A stretch of DNA of 35,108 nt, from positions 80,650-115,757 of the forward strand of contig CAJUNM010000001.1 in NCBI GenBank assembly GCA_910587805.1, read 5' to 3'. The number at the start of each line of letters is the position of its first letter. Within the stretch, counting starts at the first letter, position 1. The notes beneath the pieces are model-generated. The model worked only from the letters and a program-made list of their open reading frames with translations. It did not search any database and was not told the DNA's origin. Both the position numbers and the translations under genes were made by a program. Positions 17,293 to 26,100 of the stretch are shown piece after piece. Origin of the DNA: an uncultured Christensenellaceae bacterium (GTDB lineage Bacteria > Bacillota > Clostridia > Christensenellales > Pumilibacteraceae).

Positions 17293-17482
17293 TATGTTCT
17301 CCTTTGCCGAATACTCTTTCGGGGGATAAGATAGAAGTATCTTCGTATTGCTTTACATAGTCAAGCAATATGTTCGCTAAAATCTGCGCGCTTGTTTCTA
17401 TCTGTTCTTGTGTAATTTCATAGTCTGTTTGTTGTGTTGTACCCGTAGCCAAATCTACGGATAAAAAGTTCTTGCTGAAAAT
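17285..17482 (-). CDS. Possible small ORF preceding and overlapping the recombinase
   Basis: 65 codons of open frame ending NERVFGKGEHNE-like (…SPERVFGKGEHNE) with TAA overlapping the recombinase start by 8 bp. The peptide includes TDYEITQEQIETSAQILANI, which looks helical and natural in composition. The frame opens after a TAA at 17488. It contains no ATG before this stretch: possible starts are ATT at 17482 (behind AAAGGA) or TTG at 17452. It could be the 3' end of a frameshifted gene, because the next frame upstream also reads smoothly (LDVHKGLNYFQQELF). Function unknown. Confidence 0.4.
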   Translation of the reverse strand: MFSKNFLSVDLATGTTQQTDYEITQEQIETSAQILANILLDYVKQYEDTSILSPERVFGKGEHNE

Positions 17483-17551
17483 AGTTTAGTCCTTTGTGGA
17501 CGTCGAGCAATCCTGTTATTTTTCCTCGCTACCATCCATAAGGAAGAAGAG

Positions 17552-17818
17552 TTACTTTTTCTCCGATATAAAGAAATCGTCGTAGCCATCCATAGTCTTG
17601 GCAAGAGAAGTATCCGTTTCGGCGGCTTCGTCAATCAATGCCTTAAATCCTGCTTCGATGAGTTGCACTTTGGTAAAACCGTACTTTGCCAAGAACTCGT
17701 TTATTTCTTCGGCATACTTTCGCGGTACGCTCGTACCCCAAATCATATACTTCGCTTTTCTTTCTTCCTTATGCTTTTCTTCATAACGCTTGTCTTTAAT
17801 AGACCTGTCTGTTGCCAT
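17552..17818 (-). CDS. Small ribbon-helix-helix-like protein of the island
   Basis: 88 aa. A highly charged N-terminus (TDRSIKDKRYEEKHKEERKAK) is followed by WGTSVPRKYAEEINEFL and FTKVQLIEAGFKALIDE. This fits a beta strand plus two helices as in Arc/CopG-type DNA-binding proteins; the family call is tentative. GGAGG lies upstream of the ATG. Its promoter and a 14-bp perfect palindrome lie just upstream, as expected for an autoregulated repressor or an excision cofactor. It is transcribed in the same direction as the recombinase. Confidence 0.65.
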   Translation of the reverse strand: MATDRSIKDKRYEEKHKEERKAKYMIWGTSVPRKYAEEINEFLAKYGFTKVQLIEAGFKALIDEAAETDTSLAKTMDGYDDFFISEKK

Positions 17819-17851
17819 TGTTCTTATCCTCCGTAGGGTAAATATATATAA

Positions 17852-17865
17852 TCGTATATATACGA
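17852..17865. promoter_or_regulatory. Palindromic operator candidate
   Basis: TCGTATATATACGA is a perfect 14-bp palindrome. It lies just downstream of the -10 box of the minus-strand promoter, about where transcription would start. A protein bound there would block that promoter. Confidence 0.5.
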
Positions 17866-17873
17866 CTGTGTAT

Positions 17874-17902
17874 ATTTTACTCTACTAAGAGTTGTTTGTC
17901 AA
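17874..17902 (-). promoter_or_regulatory. Promoter of the island's leftward genes
   Basis: Minus-strand TTGACA (17902-17897), a 17-bp spacer and TAAAAT (17879-17874), about 55 bp upstream of the ATG of the 88-aa protein. Confidence 0.7.
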
Positions 17903-17940
17903 GGGTTTATCCGCTGATATTTGCACCTCCTTAAAATATC

Positions 17941-18153
17941 CCTCTACTTAACCAAGCACACTTTTTTCAAAAAGTTCGGGGTCTAACGTAAAATTTCCTT
18001 CAAAATATTTTCCCCTCTACTATACCAAGGACAGTTTTCTTGAAAAGTTGACGGTCTATATTGAATTTTCTTCAAAAATTTTTCTTACATCTCTATATCT
18101 CCTAGGACACTTTTGTGCAATTCACAACCAAAACAGCTAAAATTTTCTACGAC
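17941..18153. repeat. Three degenerate tandem repeats of about 73 bp
   Basis: Unit 1 starts at 17941 (CCTCTACTTAACCAAGCACA), unit 2 at 18014 (CCTCTACTATACCAAGGACA), and a shorter, weaker unit 3 at about 18087. On the minus strand each contains a related peptide in one frame or another: LDPELFEKSVLG, IDRQLFKKTVLGIVEG and CELHKSVLGDIE. No unit keeps an intact, long frame. This looks like a tandemly duplicated and decayed coding segment in the gap between the divergent gene sets. Confidence 0.6.
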
Positions 18154-18158
18154 AAAAG

Positions 18159-18491
18159 AATCGGGTTTCCCGATTGCTTACCTACAAAAGACACTTTGGT
18201 GGACTTTTCTTTACCTGCTTTGTTCCGTTACTGAATACGCACCAAAGTAAAGGCTAAAATCCAATAGAAAAGACTTGCTTTCAACCCGCGATTATTTTGG
18301 GAAAATAGCCAATAAAACACTGTTTTTGCAAGCAGGTTAAGGAAGGTGGTATATTTCCACCTTCGAGCGGCAACAAGCGGGAAACCCGCTTTTGTGGTGT
18401 GTGCTTAAATAAATAACGGAATCGGGTTTCCCGATTGCTGTTCTCTCAAAATAGATCAAAACTCGATTTTGGCTATTTTCTTTACCTGCTT
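18159..18491. repeat. Structured intergenic region with repeated palindromes
   Basis: AATCGGGTTTCCCGATTGCT occurs identically at 18159-18178 and 18420-18439. Each copy is followed 50-60 bp on by CTTTACCTGCTT (18209-18220 and 18480-18491). A related hairpin AAGCGGG-AAA-CCCGCTT is at 18375-18391. Other perfect pairs: AAGGTGG/CCACCTT (18343-18363), CTTTGGTG/CACCAAAG (18194-18247) and AAAATAGCCAA/TTGGCTATTTT (18302-18312, 18469-18479). No coding frame is apparent. It could be an untranslated RNA, a replication origin or a transfer origin. Confidence 0.65.
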
Positions 18492-18545
18492 ATAAAAACC
18501 ATACCGATAGCCAATATATAAAGCCTTGCATCATAATTGTTTCTC

Positions 18546-18574
18546 TTGCGAAATTCGACATTTTATGCTATAAT
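18546..18574 (+). promoter_or_regulatory. Promoter of the hsd operon
   Basis: TTGCGA (18546-18551), a 17-bp spacer and TATAAT (18569-18574), 40 bp before the hsdM ATG. Confidence 0.75.
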
Positions 18575-18613
18575 AGCTATGTATAGTTTTTTGTGCTTAC
18601 AAGGAGAATGATT

Positions 18614-20251
18614 ATGGCTAAAGAGAAAGAAAAAACGATGTCGCTCGAAGACGTGCTTTGGGAGTGCAGAGTATCTTTGCGCGGCGTGGGTAGTTTGGAT
18701 AAAAACAGAGATGCCGTTATCAGTCTTGTGTTCTTGAAATTTGCGGGCGAAAAGTTTGAAAAGTGCCGCGAACAGATTAAAACACAGTATGGCGACAATC
18801 CCACATTTTTGGAAAGCCCTACTTTCTACAATGCCGAAAACGTGTTCTACCTAAAAGAATCGGCGCGTTGGGATTACATAGTCAAAAACGCAAGTCAAAA
18901 CGATATAGCCGTAATTATCGACAAGGCAATGGCAGATATGGAAAATGACAATCCGTTACTTGCGGGTGCGTTATCCAAAAATTTGTTCTCTACTCTCGGC
19001 GCGGATAAAAACAAAATCAAAAGCCTTATCGACAGCGTAAATCGCATTGATGAAAAACGGTTTCACGAAGAAGATTTAATCGGCAGAGTGTACGAATATT
19101 TCTTGCAAATTTACGCAGCCTCCGGAACGAAAGAAGACGGCGAATTCTATACACCCGCTTGCATTGTTAAACTTATCGCCGAGCTTATAGAGCCGTTTGA
19201 CGGCATTGTCTATGACCCCTGTTGTGGAAGCGGCGGAATGTTTGTGCAGTCGATGAAATTCGTGGACAAGCACAACGGCAACCGCGACAAAGTTTCCATT
19301 ATAGGGCAAGAGAGCGTACAAGAAACGTGGCGGCTTTGCAAAATGAATCTTGCCATACGCGGCATTTCTCACGACCTCGGCAAGACGAATGCTTCCACTT
19401 TTACCGCAGACCAGCACAAGGATTTGAAAGCCGATTACATTATGGCAAACCCGCCGTTTAACCTTAAAAAATGGCGTGCAGAAAACGAACTTGTCGGCAA
19501 CTACCGCTGGAAAGGCTATTGCGGACCGCAAGACGCACCGCGCATATCCAACGCCAACTACGCGTGGATTTTGCATATGATAAGCAAGCTCGACACAAGT
19601 CACGGCATTGCGGGATTCTTGCTCGCCAACGGTGCTTTGGGTGATATGGACGATTACGAAATCCGTAAGAACATATTGCTCAAAGATAAAGTTGAAGCCA
19701 TTATCGTATTGCCACGCGATATGTTCTACACTACCGATATTTCCGTCACGCTTTGGATTATCAATATGAACAAGGGCGCAGGAACGATAAACGGCAGACA
19801 AGTACGCAATAGAGAAAACGAAGTATTGTTTATGGATTTGCGCACTTGGGATAGCAACGTGGAAGAAATTACGATAGATAAAGGCAAGCGCAAGAAGAAA
19901 ACCGTATTATCGGATACGCAGATAGCACAAGTCAAAGAAGTATATACGAATTGGCAAAGCGCAGACAGAACGCTTTATAGTGACGTCCCCGAATTTTGCA
20001 AATCGGTTAAAGTCAAAGAAAGCGATTTGACTGCGGAAGAAAAAGCAAACGGCGTAGTTACGATTGAAAAACAAAATTACGCGCTTATGCCGAGCAAATA
20101 TATTGAGTTTATCGACCACGACTTGGATGTCGATTATGCCGCCGAAATGCAACGTATCCAGAAAGAAATGCAGGAAGTCATTAAGCAAGAGAAAGAGTCG
20201 CAAGAATTACTCTCTTCCGCTTTCAAGGGGATTGGCTATGGCATTGACTAA
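18614..20251 (+). CDS. hsdM: Type I restriction-modification system, N6-adenine methyltransferase subunit
   Basis: 545 aa. With HsdS it methylates adenine in the bipartite target, and it is also part of the restriction complex. The N-terminal helical domain (SLEDVLWECRVSLRGVGSLDKN) is followed by a SAM-binding Rossmann domain. Motif I is YDPCCGSGGMF (near 200-210) and the catalytic motif IV is ANPPF (near 278-282). The length is normal. ATG at 18614 follows AAGGAG by 7 nt and fits the family; an upstream in-frame start at 18593 lies at the transcription start and is rejected. The 3' end overlaps hsdS by 14 bp. First gene of the operon. Confidence 0.97.
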   Translation: MAKEKEKTMSLEDVLWECRVSLRGVGSLDKNRDAVISLVFLKFAGEKFEKCREQIKTQYGDNPTFLESPTFYNAENVFYLKESARWDYIVKNASQNDIAVIIDKAMADMENDNPLLAGALSKNLFSTLGADKNKIKSLIDSVNRIDEKRFHEEDLIGRVYEYFLQIYAASGTKEDGEFYTPACIVKLIAELIEPFDGIVYDPCCGSGGMFVQSMKFVDKHNGNRDKVSIIGQESVQETWRLCKMNLAIRGISHDLGKTNASTFTADQHKDLKADYIMANPPFNLKKWRAENELVGNYRWKGYCGPQDAPRISNANYAWILHMISKLDTSHGIAGFLLANGALGDMDDYEIRKNILLKDKVEAIIVLPRDMFYTTDISVTLWIINMNKGAGTINGRQVRNRENEVLFMDLRTWDSNVEEITIDKGKRKKKTVLSDTQIAQVKEVYTNWQSADRTLYSDVPEFCKSVKVKESDLTAEEKANGVVTIEKQNYALMPSKYIEFIDHDLDVDYAAEMQRIQKEMQEVIKQEKESQELLSSAFKGIGYGID

Positions 20252-21350
20252 ATATAAGCTCGGTGAGTTGATAGAACTTTGCGATTTGCGAAACACCGAC
20301 GAAGCCTATACCCTTGAAAATGTAAAAGGTATATCGATTCAAAAATATTTTATCGAAACGAAAGCGGATATGGAAGATGTATCGCTTCGCCCATACATTT
20401 TGGTTAAACCCGACTATTTTGCGTATGTGCCTACCACTTCTCGCAATGGAAATAAAATTACGATAGCGCATAATACATCATTGGAAACTTATATTGTATC
20501 ATCTTCCTACATAGTCTTTTCGGTAAGGCGGCGGGACATTGTGTTGTCCGATTACTTATTTATGTATTTTAACCGCCCCGAATTTGACCGATACTCACGT
20601 TTTCATTCGTGGGGCTCGGCACGCGAAACCTTCGATTGGGACGCTATGTGCGATATGGAAATAGAGTTGCCCTCTATCAAAGTCCAACAAAAATACGTAG
20701 ATATTTATAATGCAGTTATTGCAAATCAAAAGGCTTACGAAAAAGGTCTTGACGACTTAAAACTCGTCTGCGATTGCTTTATAGAAGACCTGCGCCGCAA
20801 GCTGCCTTGCGAAAAAATCGGGGAATACATTCAAAAATGCGAAGAAAGGAACGATGATTTATCTATTAAGCTTTCGCGTGGTGTAGACGTAAATATGCAA
20901 TTTATCCCTGCAAAAAGAGAAGCAGAAGATAAGGAAAGCACCTGCGTTGTGCGAAACGGACAGTTTGCATTTAATAAAGTTGTAAAATGCAATGGAACAA
21001 AACTTCCGATAGCTATTAGGCGTGGTGAAGATTGTATCGTTTCGGGTTCATATCAAGTATTTGAAGTACGTGATAAAGAAAAACTAATACCCGAATATTT
21101 GATGTTGTGGCTTGCAAGAGCCGAAACACAACGATATTGCGGCTTTAACGCATGGGGTTCAACACGCGATGTATTTGATTACGATGAACTGTGCCAACTT
21201 TCATTCCCTATTCCCGATATATCGGTTCAACAATCCATTGTAGATATATATGATCAATACATAACCCGAAAAGAAATCAATGAAAAACTAAAATCACAAA
21301 TCAAAGACCTTTGCCCTATCCTCATCAAGGGTTCTATGCAAAGAGCATAA
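20238..21350 (+). CDS. hsdS: Type I restriction-modification system, specificity subunit
   Basis: 370 aa. Determines the DNA target. It has two target-recognition halves of about 180 residues with clear internal duplication: RFHSWGSARETFDWDAMCDM at ~121-140 followed by QQKYVDIYNAV, and FNAWGSTRDVFDYDELCQLS at ~303-322 followed by QQSIVDIYDQY. Each half ends in a helical spacer. Target recognition domain 1 lies at about 1-150, domain 2 at about 190-330. ATG at 20238 lies within the end of hsdM, after AAGGGG, giving translational coupling. I saw no second hsdS or inverted half-copy in the window, so no sign of specificity switching. Confidence 0.94.
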   Translation: MALTKYKLGELIELCDLRNTDEAYTLENVKGISIQKYFIETKADMEDVSLRPYILVKPDYFAYVPTTSRNGNKITIAHNTSLETYIVSSSYIVFSVRRRDIVLSDYLFMYFNRPEFDRYSRFHSWGSARETFDWDAMCDMEIELPSIKVQQKYVDIYNAVIANQKAYEKGLDDLKLVCDCFIEDLRRKLPCEKIGEYIQKCEERNDDLSIKLSRGVDVNMQFIPAKREAEDKESTCVVRNGQFAFNKVVKCNGTKLPIAIRRGEDCIVSGSYQVFEVRDKEKLIPEYLMLWLARAETQRYCGFNAWGSTRDVFDYDELCQLSFPIPDISVQQSIVDIYDQYITRKEINEKLKSQIKDLCPILIKGSMQRA

Positions 21351-21360
21351 GGAGAAAAAT

Positions 21361-23166
21361 ATGACCAACGATGAGTTAAACGAATATATTAAGCACTACT
21401 TGGAAGAAGACAAAACCCATAGCGCTATTATGCTCACAGCTCCTTGGGGAACAGGCAAAAGCTATTATATACAAAATAAGCTTATGCCTTTTATTGATTC
21501 AGACGAAGAAAAAAGGTGCATAGTCGTTTCACTCTACGGTCTTAAAGATTTACACGAAATCAGTAAGAGCATATATTTGGAGATACGAGCAAAAGCGTTT
21601 GCAAAAAAGTCTGAAAAATTGTCAACAGGTAAACTTATCGGGAAAACTATAATCAAAGGCATTGCAAGCTTCTTTAATGTTGATTTATCGATGAAAGAAG
21701 AAGATTTGCAAAAAATGTATGAATCGATTGATTTGACCGGAAAACTGATTATTTTAGAAGATTTGGAACGTTCTAATATTGATATAATCGAAATTATGGG
21801 TTACGTTAATAATCTTGTAGAGCAAGATGGCGTTAAGGTTTTATTGGTGGCAAATGAGGAAGAAATAATAAAAGAAGAAAAGCAAAAGATTGAGTCGGAA
21901 TCGGAAGCGGTTAAGAATATTTTAGACGGATATAGCAAGCAAAAAGAATTACCGAAATTAAAGGAAGACGCAAAGGACTACTTACATATAAAAGAAAAAA
22001 CGATAAGCGATACTATAAATTTTGTTGCTCCGTTAAGCGAGTCTATTAAACAAATAATGGCATCTTTTGATTGCGAGTATTTTGATACATTGTTACAAGA
22101 GAAAAACAGCGATATAATAAAAGAAATAATCGGAAAAATCGGAAATCAGCAAAATATCAATTTGCGCTCTTTTATATTTGCTTGTCAAAAAACAACAGAT
22201 ATTTTGAATTACGGTAAAGAACAAAGAAATATTGAATTTGCCAAAGCATTGCTGTTGAGCAATGTAGCGTTTTCTATTAAATTCAAAAGTTCCGATAATG
22301 TTAAATGGAAAAACATATTGTATACCGAGGCTTTGACAAAGTTTGGCTGTACATTTTATTGTAGTTACAATTATATTTTTAATCAAGAAATCGACATAGA
22401 AACAATTCGACAAGAAGAAAAAGATTATTTGCGCAGTAAAAAATTGCAAGAAGAAAAAAACAATCAAGACCAAGATTTTCAGGTGTTGTCAATCTTTTAT
22501 TATAAAACAGAAATAGAAATTATTGAAGCGGTCAAAAGAATACGTGATAGATTGAAAATAGCAAATGGCATATCTCCTACTACATTTGGTGAACTTGCAA
22601 ACTATTTGATTGCGGTTAAACCTCTTATAGATTGCGTTAATGTTATAGATGAATGTAAGCAACTTATATTAACGCAACTTCAAAGCTGTGAAAATGACGT
22701 AAGAATCCATATCGCACATCATAACGGCATTGAACTATGGGAGCAATCACAAAAAGACGAATATAGTGAGTTTACAAAGCAAATGTTAGACGCAATAAAT
22801 CTTGGAAACGCCAAACAATTAGAATTTGATTACACAATAGATGATTTACGTGAATTTAGCAATCGGCTGTGGGATTATCGGAACAAGTATAGTCATCAAA
22901 ATCCTACGATAAAATTGAAAGCGGATTTGTTGGTAGAATTGCTTAAAAAATGTACTGCATACGACATACATCAAGTACGTCTTATGCTAAAAACAAACTA
23001 TGAAAATCCACAAGGAATTACGGACACTACAAAAGAAGAAATACAAGACATAAGAAATGCAATAGAGCAACTACTCAACCATAATGAATTTGATAGCATA
23101 CAAAAATGGCAAATTCATTGGATAGTTAATGATTTGAATAGAATTTTAGAATCTATTGAAGGATAA
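21361..23166 (+). CDS. KAP-type P-loop NTPase inserted between hsdS and hsdR
   Basis: 601 aa. Walker A is APWGTGKSYY (27-36) and the Walker B region is LIILEDLERSN (129-139), followed by VKVLLVANEEEI. These are the hallmarks of KAP-family NTPases, with EDLER in place of the common DDLDR. No membrane segment is visible, so it is probably cytoplasmic. The C-terminal ~350 residues are helical and unassigned. AAGGAG lies 8 nt before the ATG. It is 10 bp after hsdS and 4 bp before hsdR. The F-plasmid phage-exclusion protein PifA is a KAP relative, and PrrC occupies the same position in some type I loci. A defence role here is an inference; no nuclease motif was recognised. Confidence 0.82.
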   Translation: MTNDELNEYIKHYLEEDKTHSAIMLTAPWGTGKSYYIQNKLMPFIDSDEEKRCIVVSLYGLKDLHEISKSIYLEIRAKAFAKKSEKLSTGKLIGKTIIKGIASFFNVDLSMKEEDLQKMYESIDLTGKLIILEDLERSNIDIIEIMGYVNNLVEQDGVKVLLVANEEEIIKEEKQKIESESEAVKNILDGYSKQKELPKLKEDAKDYLHIKEKTISDTINFVAPLSESIKQIMASFDCEYFDTLLQEKNSDIIKEIIGKIGNQQNINLRSFIFACQKTTDILNYGKEQRNIEFAKALLLSNVAFSIKFKSSDNVKWKNILYTEALTKFGCTFYCSYNYIFNQEIDIETIRQEEKDYLRSKKLQEEKNNQDQDFQVLSIFYYKTEIEIIEAVKRIRDRLKIANGISPTTFGELANYLIAVKPLIDCVNVIDECKQLILTQLQSCENDVRIHIAHHNGIELWEQSQKDEYSEFTKQMLDAINLGNAKQLEFDYTIDDLREFSNRLWDYRNKYSHQNPTIKLKADLLVELLKKCTAYDIHQVRLMLKTNYENPQGITDTTKEEIQDIRNAIEQLLNHNEFDSIQKWQIHWIVNDLNRILESIEG

Positions 23167-23170
23167 CCTT

Positions 23171-26100
23171 ATGAACTACCAATTTACAAAAGGGCAATTT
23201 AACGAAGCGGAGCTTGAAAGCGCTATAATCGAACTTTTCAAAGCGCAGGGCTACGATTATATGCTCGGCGATACTATCGAGCGCAAGTACGAAGATGTTT
23301 TACTTTTGGACGACTTGCGTGCATATTTATTCGAGCATTACGCGGATAAAAATTTGACCGAAAGCGAAGTGCAAAAGATTATCAACCGCATTTTACTTAT
23401 TTCGTCTACACCGCTTTATTCGGGCAATAAAGAAACATTTTGGCTTGTAAACGAGGGATTCGACCTTGTGCGCGACGATCCGAATGACATTGCGGTACAT
23501 ATCGATTTTATCGACTTTGAAACGCCCACGAATAACAAATTCAAAATCGTCAATCAATATTACGTTAAGGGGCAGTATATGCGTTGCCCCGATATGCTCG
23601 TATTTATCAACGGCATTCCCATGGCGATATGGGAATTTAAGTCTGCAATCAAGGAAGATACAACCATTCATGACGCTTGGGCGCAAATTACGCAGTATTA
23701 TACGTTAGATATTCCAAACGTACTCAAATATTGTTTCTTGTCGGTAATTTCCGACGGCGCGAATACGCAGCTCGGAAGTATTTTTACGCCGTATGAGTTT
23801 TATTATACTTGGAACAAAGCGAACGAGCAAGATAAAGTAAGTAATGGTATAAGTTCGCTGTTTACTATGATTAAAGGCGTTTTTGCAAAAGACCGCATGA
23901 TTGCCATTTTGCGCGATTTCGTACTCTATCCCGATAATAGCGATAAGCAAGAAGCAATTATTTGCCGCTATCCGCAATTTTTCGCCGCGAATAAAATGCT
24001 CGAAAATTTGAAAGCGCATAAAAAACCGCAAGGCGACGGCAAGGGCGGAATTTATTTTGGCGCGACCGGTTGCGGCAAAACGTACACTATGCTCTTTTTG
24101 TGCCGATTACTGGCAAAGCGATATAGCGACGTTTTCCATAACCCCACTATGCTTATTTTGGTAGACCGCGAGGATTTGGATAATCAAGCGTCCAAAATAT
24201 TCGTAAATGCTCAAAAGTATTTGGGTGACGAAAAAGTGCGCAGTATAGAAAGCAGACAGGATTTGCGCGAAACTTTGCTTGCAAACAAGAGCGGCGGCGT
24301 ATATATCACTACTATTCAAAAGTTTTGCGAGGAAACGGGGCTACTGTCCGAACGCGAAAACATCTTTTGCATATCCGATGAGGCGCACCGTACGCAGTTG
24401 AGTATTGGCAGTAAGCTGAAAAAGACCGATAAAGGCGTAGAAACCACTTACGGGTTTGCGCAGTATTTGCGGTGGAGTTTTCCGAACGCCACATATTGCG
24501 GCTTTACGGGAACGCCTATCGACGAGTCTATTGCGGCATTCGGCGATATTGTGGACAGCTATACGATGAAAGAAGCGAGCGATGACGGAATTACCGTATG
24601 TATAGCTTACGAACCACGCCTTGCTCGCGTTATACTTTCCGAGAAGGACGCGAAAGAAATACAGAAGTATTATAATAAATGCGCCGAAGAAGGCTCTACT
24701 CCCGAACAGATAGAAGAAAGTCAAAAGGCAATGTCGCATATTTCGGCGATACTTCGTCACCCCGATGTGCTGAAACGGCTTGCAAAAGATATTGTGGAGC
24801 ATTATGAAAAGCTGTGCGCCGAAAAACCGAACGTCGTGCAAAAAGCAATGATTGTTTGTGCAGACAGATTGCTCGCGTTTAAGCTTTTGCAGGAAATTTT
24901 GTCCATTCGTCAAAGTTGGAGCGAAGCGAAAAAAGCCGAAAACGAAAGCGCGCTAAATAAAGAACAGCTCGACAAACTCAAAGCGTTACCGAAAATCAAT
25001 CTTGTAGCTACACAGGGCGCAAAAGATAAAAAAGAAAATCGTGAATTGTTTGAACTTTGCGGAACAAGCGCGTATCGCAAAATGCTTGACGAGCAATTCA
25101 AAGACGACAATTCCAATTTTAAGATCGCTATTGTCGTGGATATGTGGATTACGGGTTTTGACGTTCCGTCGCTTGCGGTCATGTACATAAACAAGCCGTT
25201 GCAAAAGCACACACTTATTCAAACCATTTCTCGCGTGAATCGTGTGTTCGAGGGTAAAGACCGCGGCTTGGTCGTTGACTACATTGGCATTAAAAACGAT
25301 ATGATGGAAGCCGTCAAAAAATACGGTAGTCCGCAACAAAGCCCTATCGACGAGATAAATATCACACTCGGCATTTTCCGCAATCATTTGGCTATGCTTG
25401 ATGATTTAATGGTAGTATTTAATGCGACTCGTTATTATACGGGCGCGCCGCTTGAACGGTTGTACTGCTTAAATGATGCAGCCGAATATGTGCAGTGCGA
25501 TAAAGAAATGCAAGCGCGGTTTATGGGTTTATCCAAACGGCTCAAAAGCGCGTATCAAATCGTGTTCCCTTCCGGCGAACTGTCGGAAATCGAAATTGCA
25601 AAAGCACAGTTTTATATGGCTATTCGTTCGATTATTTATAAACAGACAATCGGCGACGCGCCCGATGCCGAAATCATGAACGGCGTTGTGGAAGAAATGG
25701 TGCGTAAAGCGATTACATGCACGGGCGTGGAAAATATATTCGACGACCATAATTCGATAGATTTGTTCAGCGACGAATTTCTCAAAGAACTTGACAAGGT
25801 AAAAATGCCGATTACCAAGTTTAACGCTTTGATTAAGCTACTGCGTAAAGCAATCGTGAGCTATGGGAGAACGAATAAAGCCAAGGCGTTGGAATTTGAT
25901 GAGCGGCTTAAACGCGTGGTGGAAGCGTACAACAACCGCGATATGATTGTTTATACAAGCGAAGTCGTTGCCGATTTTATGGACGGCTTGTGCGATAAAA
26001 TTATAGACATTTTCCATGACTTAAAAGAAGATAAAACATCTTTCGAGAAAATGGGAATATCATTTGAAGAAAAAGTTTTCTACGATATTTTGGTGCGCGT

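Noticed and set aside
18375..18396. Terminator at AAGCGGG-AAA-CCCGCTT
   Set aside because: The T tract is only four residues and no gene ends nearby on either strand. It is treated as one of the related palindromes in this gap.
20238..21350. Phase-variable hsdS by inversion
   Set aside because: There is one hsdS only, with no partner half-gene or long inverted repeats in the window. The recombinase is at the island end and tied to the tRNA attachment site.
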